Below, one piece after another: positions 8,657-18,448 of a DNA stretch of 60,000 nucleotides. The notes under the pieces were generated by a model, which did not search any database, had not been told where the DNA came from, and saw only the letters and a program-made list of their open reading frames with translations. Position numbers and translations under genes: made by a program. This stretch comes from Tubulanus polymorphus (lineage: Eukaryota > Nemertea > Palaeonemertea > Tubulaniformes > Tubulanidae), in contig NC_134027.1 in the NCBI RefSeq assembly GCF_964204645.1, forward strand, positions 17,350,485-17,410,484, in the 5' to 3' direction. Numbering within the stretch: the first letter of the stretch is position 1; the number at the start of each line of letters is the position of its first letter.

Positions 8657-10027
8657 TTAAAATTTAAAATATAATATTCCTCCGATTACAATTCCTATAC
8701 AAGTTATAGCTAATTTAGTATTTTCATGGGATTTATTATCATCATTTAGTTTAATTATATCATGTTGAATATTATCAGTTTTTATATTTTCTGATGTATT
8801 ATAATCTTTTATTTTAGAATCATTATTTAATTTAATATTCTTAGTTTTAGTTTCTGTTGATTGAATGCGTTTTTTTTTTTTCACCTTCCATTAATTTTGG
8901 AGCAGTAATAATCTTTTTATTTATATCATTTAATCCAAATGAATTATTTATTGTTGCAGTTTTAATTAGATTATTATAACCAATTATGTTTCCCATCTTT
9001 AATACTAAATCATTAGAAATAATTAATAGATTAGGGCCTATACAATAATTTAATCTAATATGTGATTTATCTAAATAATTTTGATATTTTATAATGTTTT
9101 CTGTTTATTTTGAATGGAATCTTCAAATAAAACTTTAAATTGTTTCTGTGTATCGAATGATGTACTCAAATTTCCAATTATTGGTGATCTTGTTTCAACT
9201 TGTGATCCTAGAATACAAATCAAATAAGTTCTAATAGATTGATTTATTCTTTCTATACCTGATTTTGTAAAACCTTCACTTTTTTCTAAAATAAAATAAA
9301 CCCAACCATTATTGTTTTCTTGTTTTAAATTATCATAAAATTTCGGTAATTTATTGAAATTTAATGTTTCTAAATCCTTTGTTTCTATTTTACCATAACC
9401 TAATTTATTATTATAGATATTATAAAAGCTATTAGATGGTATGGGAAGTGCACAATATGCTGCAACCTTTTTAGGGCAAGGAAGTGATCTTATTGTTCCA
9501 ATTTTTGTTCTAAAATCAGAATTATTTATATCTATATTAAATTCATTACAAATTTTATAAAACTTTGATAAATTAATATTATTATCTAATTCTTTAAAAT
9601 ATCTAGATCCTGGTAAAGCGCACTCTAATTCATTTAATATTATTCTGATTTGAAAGTATGTATGAAATCTAAATAAACTTTGAATTAGTTTATATTTAGA
9701 ATTATTCAAATGATCATTCCAACTTATTCCACATCCTGTTGTTGCACAATAAACAGCAAAATTTAATTGGTTCTGCTAATACTTCATATTAGATTTTAAT
9801 AACCATTGTTTTTCATCTTTCAATTTTTTTAAATTAATTAAATATACATGAAATATATTTTCCATCTTTGCATTAAAATTATTAGTTTCATTAACATGAA
9901 TTTCTAAATTAGTTAATGAATCTAAAACTTCATTTCTATATGTAATATCTTTATTAAAATCTATTGCTGGAATATTATATTTAATTGATTTATTATATTG
10001 GAAAGCTTTTGGAAAACTATCTGCCAT
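8657..10027 (-). pseudogene. Conserved Polinton virion-region protein with C-terminal TM, multiply broken
   Basis: The gene corresponds to one reading frame in copy D (57532-58838). Here it begins at 10027 (MADSFPKAFQ), has a TAG at 9776 where D has Trp, and is further broken near 9089 and in the A-run near 8875. Conserved parts are a Cys-bearing AVYCATTGCG segment, a hydrophobic LFRFHTYFQI helix, GWVYFILEKSEGFTK and a C-terminal membrane segment (LAITCIGIVIGGILYF, from about 8710 to 8660). I know the family only as an uncharacterised protein of invertebrate Polinton-like elements. Confidence 0.6.
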
Positions 10028-10043
10028 TTATATAACTAAAAAA

Positions 10044-10478
10044 TTAATAATTTATTAATTCTTTTAATAATTTATCTTGTTCTTCAACTGTTATATGGCC
10101 ATTTAAACTTATTATATAATCTAGTGTGTTCTTTAATTTATTAATTTCTTTTATATTAGTTTTAATTTTTTCTTTATTACTTTTTATATTTAATTTTGAA
10201 CTTATACCGGTAAAAACACTTGAACTTAATCCTAACACACCAATTGATATAGCTAAAGGTGTTAATGGACTGAATATTGCTAGAAATGTTATTACAGAAC
10301 TAATTGTAACCGAACCACTTATAATCAAATAATATATAATTTTACTTTTTAGATATTTTTTCTTTTTAACTTTTAAGTCACTTTCAAATTCTAATATTTG
10401 TTTTTCTAAATATGTTTTTAATTTAGTTTTATTTATATCATGAGGAATAATATCAATACTATCAACTTTATCTTCCAT
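10044..10478 (-). CDS. Membrane protein with central hydrophobic hairpin
   Basis: 144 residues, intact. A charged N-terminal coil (residues 1-47) leads into two adjacent hydrophobic segments (about 48-69 and 74-94: IIYYLIISGSVTISSVITFL and PLTPLAISIGVLGLSSSVF), then a Lys-rich helix. It is about 97% identical to 57081-57515; a truncated copy is at 34777-35159. Start with the late motif (TAATTTTTTTTGCTAAATAAATG). Gaps to neighbours are 16-20 bp. Likely a virion or membrane-modifying protein; family not recognised. Confidence 0.65.
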   Translation of the reverse strand: MEDKVDSIDIIPHDINKTKLKTYLEKQILEFESDLKVKKKKYLKSKIIYYLIISGSVTISSVITFLAIFSPLTPLAISIGVLGLSSSVFTGISSKLNIKSNKEKIKTNIKEINKLKNTLDYIISLNGHITVEEQDKLLKELINY

Positions 10479-10498
10479 TTATTTAGCAAAAAAAATTA

Positions 10499-10921
10499 CT
10501 AATTAGTAAATTTATATGCTACAAATATAACAATAACAGTTCCACCTAAAATCCATATCATTTCATATTTCTGTTGTTCTTTACTCGGGGTATAATAATC
10601 TGATAATTTAGGTTTGTATAGATGTAATTTTTCTTTATTGGTTACCGCGTTATATAAACTCATTGCATCATCAACTGATTGAAATTCTCTATGTGAAATC
10701 TTCTGATCATATAATTCCTTGTTAATATAATCCATATAGTTTTGTCTCTTTTCTCTATATTCTTCCGCAGCTTTATTGTATTTCTCTAACGCTAAGTTAT
10801 GTCTTCTTTGTTCTCCTAATGAACTATTTTTATCAATATGTTTAAATAAATATCAACCACCAGTAAATGCTAAAGCGTTAACAATTGCCGATCCTATAAT
10901 AGTTATAATTGCAGAAGCCAT
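10499..10921 (-). pseudogene. Small two-TM protein with internal stop
   Basis: The start at 10921 (MASAIITIIGSAIVNALAF) carries the late motif. A TGA near 10854 replaces the second or third Gly of the GGGYLFKHI segment seen in copy D (56635) and B (34342, RGGYLF). The frame then runs to 10499, ending in a second hydrophobic segment (MIWILGGTVIVIFVAYKF). Between them lies a charged helix (ALEKYNKAAEEYREKRQNY). About 140 residues in total. An N-terminal and a C-terminal anchor with a helical middle suggest a membrane protein of the particle. Confidence 0.6.
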
Positions 10922-10944
10922 TTATTTAGCAAAAAATTATGTAT

Positions 10945-11166
10945 TTATATGGGAGGAATATATTTTTGTTTTTCCAAATAATCAATAGTTAAATTAGATA
11001 AAGTAACTGCTAATGTTAATTTTAAAATATCATTTATATCAAATCTATCAACATTAACACTTCCCATTTTGAATACTTTTTTTAATACCATTGAATAACC
11101 AACAGTTCCAACTGATAGTAATGCGCCATTATATAATCCCGTTATTATCCACTTATTATCACTCAT
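10945..11166 (-). CDS. Small hydrophobic protein, 73 residues
   Basis: Intact. Begins MSDNKWIITGLYNGALLSVGT with a hydrophobic N-terminus and a second mildly hydrophobic segment (ILKLTLAVTLSNLTIDYL). The copies at 34080-34318 and 56390-56610 share nearly all residues but each has an indel. Start motif TAATTTTTTTGATAAATAAATG overlaps the stop region of the preceding gene. Function unknown; conservation across three copies shows it is a real gene. Confidence 0.6.
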   Translation of the reverse strand: MSDNKWIITGLYNGALLSVGTVGYSMVLKKVFKMGSVNVDRFDINDILKLTLAVTLSNLTIDYLEKQKYIPPI

Positions 11167-11508
11167 TTATTTATCAAAAAAATTACTATCATCAAAATAT
11201 TTAGTTATCTTATTTATGATTAATTCAACATTTATTTCATTACTACTTTTATGATTATCATATATTTTGGATAATATGTTTTTAATATCATCAATAATTC
11301 CATCTTCATTTAATTCATAATATTCTAAAGGTGATTTAATTAAATCAATGACTTTTTCTATATTATAATTTTCTTTATCAATCATTGACGCATTGTTAAA
11401 TGATTTACTTTTTATATCAGTAATTACATCATTTAGTTTAATTCTCATTTCTTTACCATGTTTAAAATCAAACCCAAAACATATACTCGGTCCAACAGTT
11501 ATATTCAT
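11167..11508 (-). CDS. Conserved small protein, 113 residues
   Basis: Intact. Starts MNITVGPSICFGFDFKHGKEM, then alternating acidic and basic helices ending NKITKYFDDSNFFDK. The copy at 56033-56389 is identical at both ends but quite different in the middle (residues 28-90) and longer by 5. The copy at 33745-34079 has a TGA. The start carries the late motif with a TATATAAATG end. It lies between the penton-like gene and the 73-residue gene with no more than 17 bases of gap. No family recognised. Confidence 0.6.
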   Translation of the reverse strand: MNITVGPSICFGFDFKHGKEMRIKLNDVITDIKSKSFNNASMIDKENYNIEKVIDLIKSPLEYYELNEDGIIDDIKNILSKIYDNHKSSNEINVELIINKITKYFDDSNFFDK

Positions 11509-11525
11509 TTATATAGTGAAAAAAA

Positions 11526-12278
11526 TTACTCTCTACATCTTATAACTAATTCATAAATTACAGGGAAATTATTTAAATCAATTAAGTATCCATTATGATT
11601 TCTAATTTCTAATCTAAAATTATTAAAACGAGGAATGCATGGTTTGAAATCACATTCTGTTAAATTATAATTTATTTGCGTTCCAAATTCTTTAACATTC
11701 TTCAATGGTAAAATGTTTAGTAAACCAGAATTACAAGTTATATCTTTAGTTGCTTCGAATGTTTTTGTAGGATCGATTAAATTGCAATAAATATAAAAAT
11801 GTTTGTAAGGTATTAAGTTTGGTGTAGCATCAACATTTGAATAAAGTTTATCTGATGTAATTCCTAACAGTTTAGCAATAGGTTTTTTAACTAAAAATTG
11901 ATATTTCTCACTACGAGTTAACCTAATCCTTATTCTATCAGAACTATCACTTTTTAAAAATCTAATACTAAACCCGGAATAACTACCTAATTTGTGCCAG
12001 GCTTTTCTATTAATTTCTTGTGACAATGTATCTAAATTATATAACCCTGGTTTTAGATATAAATGATTTTTTTTTTTTTTTTCCTGAACTATAAACAATT
12101 TATGATCAATAGTTTTATCCGTTATATTATAAAAAGAATTACATAAACTTATATTTACTAATTTTAAATCAACACAATTCTTGAATTCTCTATCTAATTG
12201 AACTAGTAAATTATGAGATTTATAATTTGTAAGTCTTCTAGAATCTACAAATATTCTGTATTCTTTTAATTCTACCAT
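11526..12278 (-). CDS. Penton-like minor capsid protein
   Basis: 250 residues, intact. The fold pattern is beta-rich: EYRIFVDSRRL at the N-terminus, FKNCVDLKLVNISLCNSFYN, a GLYNLDTLSQEIN segment, FSIRFLKSDSSDRIRIRL and a C-terminal FRLEIRNHNGYLIDLNNFPVIYELVIRC. This resembles the single jelly-roll penton/minor capsid proteins of Polintons and virophages, whose pentamers cap the icosahedral vertices. Position next to polymerase and small virion genes fits. Fragments (C-terminal half only) are at 33411-33728 and 55703-56016. The start lacks a clear late T-run motif (GATATGTAAAATAAATG). Confidence 0.6.
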   Translation of the reverse strand: MVELKEYRIFVDSRRLTNYKSHNLLVQLDREFKNCVDLKLVNISLCNSFYNITDKTIDHKLFIVQEKKKKNHLYLKPGLYNLDTLSQEINRKAWHKLGSYSGFSIRFLKSDSSDRIRIRLTRSEKYQFLVKKPIAKLLGITSDKLYSNVDATPNLIPYKHFYIYCNLIDPTKTFEATKDITCNSGLLNILPLKNVKEFGTQINYNLTECDFKPCIPRFNNFRLEIRNHNGYLIDLNNFPVIYELVIRCRE

Positions 12279-12292
12279 TTATTTTACATATC

Positions 12293-12646
12293 TTATTCGA
12301 AATCTATTTCATGATGCCCTTTTTCATTCTTACCTTTGTATACGAAATAGAAATCTCCAGAACATAATTCTTCTAAATCTTCACTTGATAATCTATGAAA
12401 TCTATCCGGTAAATATGTTCTGAATTTATGTGTATTTCCTTTTAATCCTTCATATTCTAAGTGTATAACTAATTTATCTCCATAGTTATTAGTAACTGTA
12501 TCAATATTTGTAATTAGATATTTCTTATGGATTGTTAATTCTGTTAACTTTTTGAATTTATAATCTACAGATTTTACATTTGTTATATCTTTAATTCTAT
12601 CTAGAAATAATTTGTTGTTCTCACTGTTTGATTGTTTACTCTCCAT
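12293..12646 (-). CDS. Possible OB-fold single-strand DNA-binding protein
   Basis: 117 residues, intact. After a polar N-terminus come strands consistent with a small beta-barrel: KYLITNIDTV, DKLVIHLEYEG, KFRTYLPDRFHRLSSEDLEEL, FYFVYKGK. The pattern of an LPxRF loop before an acidic helix is common in a small Polinton protein encoded beside the polymerase. The start carries the early-type motif (TTTTAATAAAAATATG then TTAAAATGG), like the polymerase. I infer an ssDNA-binding role in replication from fold pattern and shared motif; structure prediction would decide. Absent from copies B and D owing to deletion. Confidence 0.4.
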   Translation of the reverse strand: MESKQSNSENNKLFLDRIKDITNVKSVDYKFKKLTELTIHKKYLITNIDTVTNNYGDKLVIHLEYEGLKGNTHKFRTYLPDRFHRLSSEDLEELCSGDFYFVYKGKNEKGHHEIDFE

Positions 12647-12675
12647 TTTAATAACATATTTTTATTAAAATTTGA

Positions 12676-15600
12676 TTAACACGTTAGAATTCTTTTCATT
12701 ATCTCATTCTCTTTTGTTTCTTCTCTTTTAAATTTTAAGTATTCATCTAAATTACAACCATAAGCAACTGTATGAATTCCATCATCTAAAATATATCTTT
12801 TATCATCAAATGGGTTTAGACTTATCTTTTCTATCTCTTCAATAAACATTTCATGATCTTCAGATCTTAAACATCTCATCTTATGTTTTCTAACTTCTTC
12901 ATTGAATATACAATTGATGTAATCTTTGAAATGAATATTCTTTTCTACTACACTTTTGGTTATTCCTTTTAACTTTTTAGCTTCATGTTCTTTAGTTTTA
13001 TATGAATACATTTTAGATCGAATACCTATGAATTCAATCATTTCTTCACCACCTAATTCATCTTTGAATTTACCGGGAACTTTTTTATTATCATTGCTAA
13101 ACAATTCATGATTTTTAGGATAATTACTAAAATCAAAATGATGTTTTAATGTTTTTAAATCATCAGTTATGTTATCAGTTTTTATCTTTAATATGTAAGA
13201 ATCGGTATCAAAATATAATATTTCTATATGTTTTTCTCCAAAAAGTGGTTGTAATACATTATAATAGAATTCATACATTAGTAATTTTGATAATTCTAAA
13301 ACTGAAGCGCCAACATAGATATGTTTATTAAATTTCATTGATGTTCTTCTCATCTTAACTGCAGCTAAATTTTCATCAAATATTCTGTTACCAATGAACT
13401 TAGGATATGATTGTAAATGTCTAATTCTTTTACCATTACTAACTAACTCAATATCATTTCTATTTCTAATATTTTCACAAGTCTTACCATAGAATGCATT
13501 ATTCATTAACTTGAAGAAATCTTTCTCGAAATCAGTTTTAGCTTCAGTTCTCTGTTTGGTGTTAAAATCTATATATTTTTCTAACCACTTAGATTGACTA
13601 AATGAAATATATCTATGTACTTTTTTTAGAATCATTCCTTGTTTTAGATAAAACTTCAACATTCTATAATGTACTACATAATTATATTTATCTTCCTGAG
13701 TTACCATTAACTTTTCTGTATGAATATGATTTTCGGGTTTAATTCTTTTTTGGTAATTTGATAATTCTTCATGAGTTACAGTTTTATGTTCGGGACAGTA
13801 AGCTAGAAATCTAGATTTAAATTTAATATGTTCAGGATATTCTAAATCTACAACAAAGAAGTAACCAGTATCTGAATCATCTGCAATATCTAGGATTCTT
13901 TTCTTCCAATCAAATTTATCATTATTTTCATTCTGTAAAACTTCAGTTAATTCAAATACTCCATAAGGTGTGGTTCCATCATTGCCCAACCATACAAATT
14001 ATTTGCATCTATATATAATAACTTATATCCAGGGTTATCATTTACATTGAAATATCTATCACCTAATACACCTGAAACACCTCCTCTTATAGATTTTTCA
14101 AATAATAATAATTGATCTATATTTGTTAACAAATCCATTTTTATATTTGTAAATTTTAATCCACAATCCCATGTTAATCCTGGTGATGAATAACAATGAC
14201 AAGGATCAATATTGAAATATTTTAGGTTAACATCTCTAAACCTTTCGAATATATCGGTTAATAATAATACATCTGATTTTAAATATAAATCTACTAATTG
14301 TCCATGATTTTCTATTTTGAAATGATTCCAAATATTCAATGTTCTATTATAGACTTCATCTTTAACATATTCATTTTTTAATTCATCATAGAATTGTTCT
14401 TTTAATAATTCAGTTATGTTAAAATCATTATGATTTATAGAAAGAATATGGAATTGCTCCTTTATATCTCATTAATTGAAAATCACCATTATTTGGTTGC
14501 TTTAATATTTTCAATTCATCATAAACTAATGATTTTGATAAGTTATCTAATGAACTATTTAAAAATCTATATGAATCTATAAATCTTAGGCAACCAAATT
14601 GGAATGATATATAATTCTCAGATGTTTAGCTAACGTTCTAAATTTATAAGTTGGTATTTTATCTTTAGATCTATTTGAATTTAATATTTCTATTTCATTA
14701 TTGATTTCTTCTATTTTATAGCATAACTGTTTGATGAATAAATGTGCATCATATCCTGATAGATTATGAAATATAACTGGTACAAAGTTAATTTTCTTAG
14801 CTTGTAAGTTACAATTCTCATGTGCAGCGCCTCTAAACTTTCCATTCAAATGATCATGGTCTCTTACTTTTTTATCTTTATAATTAAATATCTTTTCACA
14901 ATAATAACATTTATCTGCAAACTCAAATGCTTCTTTATCTTCTTCTGTCATTATAATTTCTATATTTGTATTCAATAATTTACTAAATCTTATTTCATAT
15001 TCAATTAATAAGTCACAAAAATGATTGATAACATTTTCATTTCTATAATTATAATATTCACTTTCAATTAGTTCTGGATAATCAGATTTAATATATAACC
15101 CGAAAGCAGCAGCTGATTGATGAATCTTTTTAATAGTATTTGTTTTTGGTGGTTCATCTGAAAAATCATTTTCATTAGAATTTAATTTCTTTCTCTTATA
15201 ATATATTTCTTTTCTATCTTGATCAGTTAATTCTTTATTTAATGATTCAAAATCTCCATATATAACAAATGGTACTTTATTTTTGTAGTCATATTTTTTG
15301 AATTCTAATATTTTATCTTTTTCATTTGGTAAAACTAATTTACAATAATCATGATTTTCACATAATTGTTTATGATTTAATAACGTACTTTCATTACTGA
15401 ATCTATGTAAACATTTTCTACAAAGATATATTTTATGGTGATCATTTTCTGATTTAAAAAATAAATCGATTTGTTTAATCCACATATAATGATTCTCATA
15501 ATATAGTATATCTATAACATCATTTGAATCATAATCTTTTGATAGATATAAAGGTTCTAATGTATAATGTTTTATGTTGTTACCTTTTGTATTTGGTAAT

Positions 15601-16703
15601 TTGATTAAATCAAATACATTTATCTTTATATTATTATCTCTTTCTATTTTTGGGATGTTTTTAATTATAACAGGATACTTATCTATCTTATAATTTTTTT
15701 CAAATTGTTTATAATGAGTTAATCTAAAACTATGTGTAATATCTACTGTTGGATGTAAACAACTTATTATAGCCCATAGAAAATATTTACTATCAAAATT
15801 TTGTACATTTATTACAGCATTAGTTTTAAATGGTAGTTTGATATAACTCGATGCTTCAATATCTGGTTCTTTATAATATGATACATTATTTTCATCGATT
15901 GGTTTTGATTTAGTTAACTTATTATATTTTGTGTTATAAACATGTAAAGTCATAAATATTATCTCATCAAATATTAAACCAGATCCTTCAAAATATTTCT
16001 CTTCTATTTTAGTTTTTACTTCATTATAACATTTATCTAATTTATCATCTATATGTTGTTTAGATATAATATGTTGTGAATGAGAATTTATATTAAATAT
16101 TGGTTTATCTTCAGATTTTATAAACTTTACTTTAACTGATATACTTATTTTAGGATATTCAACATCTGTAATTATTTTTATTATTTCTTTCATATTTTCT
16201 AAATGTTTTTTATTTTCTTCTAATGTTTTTCCTTTATGAAATTTAAACTCGATAGCTGCTGGACCAATATCACTTTTAAATGCTTCGGTTATCTCTATAT
16301 CTTTTTTATTATCTTATGAATTAATATAATTTCTTACATCTTCCATGTATGGTCTTTTATTGTTTAATTTATTTTTTATGTTTTTAATTGTCTTCTGTTT
16401 CTTATCGTTATCATTATCAAAATAATCTTCACCTAAAATATCATTATTCTTATTTCTAATATGACTTATAGATTTTGAATGTTCTTTATAATATCTTTTA
16501 TCACTGAATGATTGATTACATGTATCACATTTGTATTTTTCTTTTTCATTCTTTAATTCATCTAATTTAGTTTCTAATATATCATCTTCATATTCTAGTT
16601 TCAATTTATTCTCTAAATGTGTTTTAGTTTTATTGTGTCTTGCTTTTTGGGATTTATCTATGTTGATATTACATGTTGGACAGTAGTACTTATTTGCTTC
16701 CAT
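12676..16703 (-). pseudogene. polB: Protein-primed DNA polymerase B with N-terminal zinc fingers, broken
   Basis: The gene starts at 16703 with two C2H2 fingers (CPTCNINI..HNKTKTH; CDTCNQSF..HSKSISH). It spans about 1,340 codons, close to large Polinton polymerases. Exonuclease motif: YGDFESLN (about 15250); a second Cys/His module, CYYCEKIFNYKDKKVRDHDH; exonuclease II-like GYDAHLFIKQL; polymerase motif A DANNLYGWAM; motif B FFKLMNNAFYGK; motif C YFDTDSY. Breaks: a TAA at 16314-16316 where copy B has Leu, and frame changes near 14590, 14440 and 13985. All catalytic motifs remain visible, so decay is recent. Start with early-type motif. Known role: replication primed from a terminal protein. 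Confidence 0.88.
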
Positions 16704-16782
16704 TTTAATACTAAATTTTTTATTAAAATTGATTTTAGAAGTTCAATGATTTAAATGTTATTCATGTACATGATTATTTTAA
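16704..16782 (-). promoter_or_regulatory. Polymerase-side terminal/promoter segment
   Basis: Read toward the gene it contains CTAAAATCAATTTTAATAAA about 25 bases before the ATG; the same CTAAAATCAATTT block precedes both HNH genes at 48182 and 53127. The outer 40 bases (with ATTCATGTACATGA, a dyad) also flank the palindrome at 48567-48600. I infer promoter plus subterminal sequence of the Polinton. Confidence 0.55.
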
Positions 16783-17189
16783 GAGTAATAGGGGTAATGG
16801 GCTTTCATATCAAAGGTTGAATGGTCGAGCTCATTAAAAACAAATATTAAAAGTAATTTAAAACTATAATATATTTTCATAACCGCGTGCATTTCAGTTG
16901 AATAATAGAATAATTATCATTATTTGAATATATTTGATTATATGAATTTGTGTATTGTAAATAAATCAATTGGTCGCGGAGCGGAGCGGTAGCGAAGTGG
17001 AGCGACCAATTGATTTATTTACAATATGCTTTTTAAATTATTGATATCTTAGAATAAATATTTAGTTTTAATATAAAATGCACGCGGTTATGAAAATATA
17101 TTATAGTTTTTAATTACTTTTAATGTTTTGTTTTTTAATGAGCTCGACCTTTCGACCTTTGGTATGAAAGCCCATTACCCCTATTACTC
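16783..17189. mobile_element. Palindromic terminal or MITE-like element, copy 1
   Basis: Starts GAGTAATAGGGGTAATGGGC and ends with its inverse, CCCATTACCCCTATTACTC. Arms of about 115 bp pair with mismatches, up to a CATAACCGCGTGCAT block. The core is asymmetric and matches copy 2 (48225-48566). Copy 1 also has an extra near-perfect hairpin at about 16955-17026 (ATAAATCAATTGGTCGC and its inverse) capped by a GC-rich GGAGCGGAGCGG loop. No clear target duplication is seen. It is either a MITE family using Polinton-type ends or fused Polinton termini. Confidence 0.7.
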
Positions 17190-17882
17190 AGCCAAAAAAT
17201 TACAGAATAAACATTGAGGTAAATCGTCTGGGTGGTGCATGATTTCGATGGTGGACATGTACATAGAATGTACATGTTTCTTGGCATTCGGATGATGATA
17301 AGTTAGTTCTGATGACGGAATGACGGAAGGTTGAGGAATAATGACTGGTTTCTGTAATTCGGATGACGGAGTGGCAGAAGGTCGAGAAATGGTCGCAGGT
17401 TTGACGGCTGATGATGGAGTGGTAAACGGAAGTGAAGACGTAGCTAAAATATTGTCCATCACTGGGTTCTTTGTGACGACACGACGTTCAGGCGTGACGG
17501 CTGCCTTCAGAGTTGATGGTTCGCCTCGCTTGGCTATCTCGGTCGCAACAAAATTCAAAAATGAGGTCTTCGGTGGCGGAGGACCTGACACATCTGGAAA
17601 CACTGGCTCCGAAACAGACACGTCGTCAATTGGTGCTAAATCATCTGATGTGATCAACTCCGAAATACTTCTACCAATAGTATCGTCACGATGCTTCTTC
17701 TTGATATGTGTGCGGGTGGTGTCATATGCTTTGGACGAGTAGTTGCAGATCTTACATCGAAAACTTTCGTTCTCACGATCAGGGTTTTTATCACATACTC
17801 GCAGATGTCTGCCTCGACTCGTCGATATAGAAAACCTGCCATTGCAGTACTTACATGACCATTTTTCAACTTCCGACTTCAT
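17184..17882 (-). CDS. Zinc-finger ORF 3' of Gypsy integrase, truncated
   Basis: From Met at 17882 there are about 232 residues; an alternative start is 17909. A polypyrimidine tract ending TTTTCCAG lies just before the ATG (acceptor at about 17887), suggesting expression from a spliced mRNA. Fingers: CKYCNGRF..HLRVC (C2HC), CKICNYSS..HIKKKH (C2H2), then a Pro/Ser-rich region with repeated ATPSSELQKP / VIPSSELT units, and finally CLFCNF, the start of a third finger cut off where the palindrome begins. It sits in the env position of the Gypsy element. Possibly a captured host gene; base composition is GC-richer than the Polinton. Confidence 0.5.
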   Translation of the reverse strand: MKSEVEKWSCKYCNGRFSISTSRGRHLRVCDKNPDRENESFRCKICNYSSKAYDTTRTHIKKKHRDDTIGRSISELITSDDLAPIDDVSVSEPVFPDVSGPPPPKTSFLNFVATEIAKRGEPSTLKAAVTPERRVVTKNPVMDNILATSSLPFTTPSSAVKPATISRPSATPSSELQKPVIIPQPSVIPSSELTYHHPNAKKHVHSMYMSTIEIMHHPDDLPQCLFCNFLAE

Positions 17883-17939
17883 AGTACTGGAAAATAAAAA
17901 TTCATGCAAGTATTAATTAGCAGCCTGAATTGCTACGGC

Positions 17940-18448
17940 TTATAAAAGCCATTCGCCGAGGCGATCTGGACGTCTTGTCTGTCGGCCTGAGGATGTTATG
18001 ACCGGCTGATGCATGGTCTGCGTTTCGACATCATCAGCGACAGTCGGCTCAGAAACATATGGCTTTAGCCAATCATAATGGACCTTAATCGATCTGTGAG
18101 CACCAGGTTCAGAGATTTCGTACACGACGTCATTAAACAAACTCTTGATGACATTCGGCCCATGCCAATGACACGACAATTTTGACGATCGGCCTGCCTT
18201 GACTGCAGGTTTGTGTACCCAGACCAGATCGCCAATTCTGTACCTCAGACCATGGGCCTTCATGTCGTAGTTTCTCTTGTTGCGTTTTGCTCTGAGAGCC
18301 AGGTGTTTGCGAGTTTGATGAAACGCTGATCTTAACCTGTCCTGTAGCTCCAGGCTATAAGTTTTGATAGGTACAGATACGTTTGTGATAGGGCCGCCAA
18401 AGATTATATCGATAGGCAGATTCACTTCTCTGCCAAACATTAAATAAT
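17940..18448 (-). pseudogene. Gypsy integrase, C-terminal part
   Basis: Continues the integrase after the inserted element: LMFGREVNLPIDI, a helical RLRSAFHQTRKHL segment with KRNYD, then the GPY/F-type module (GDLVWVHKPAV..KLSCHWHGPNVI..VYEISEP) and a KVHYDWLKPYV end. The first codons of this open stretch (18476-18449) belong to the terminal repeat of the inserted element. Stop at 17940. Confidence 0.75.

Larger units (their letters stand above)
1..16782. mobile_element. Polinton/Maverick-type element, copy A (left end outside window)
   Basis: The gene set is diagnostic: protein-primed family B polymerase, rve integrase with chromodomain, A32-like packaging ATPase, jelly-roll capsid protein, penton-like protein and small membrane proteins. 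Genes from HNH to ATPase run rightward and genes from zinc finger to polymerase run leftward, converging on a GATACC repeat near 4.93-5.04 kb. The right edge meets a palindromic element at 16783. The left terminus lies before base 1. Many genes are broken, so this copy is probably non-autonomous. Confidence 0.9.

Noticed and set aside
16783-17189. MITE with a clear target duplication
   Set aside because: Flanks TTTTAA and AGCCAA do not match, so the simple MITE insertion reading could not be supported.
17341-17742. 133-codon plus-strand ORF
   Set aside because: Antisense of the zinc-finger ORF, which has real Cys/His motifs.
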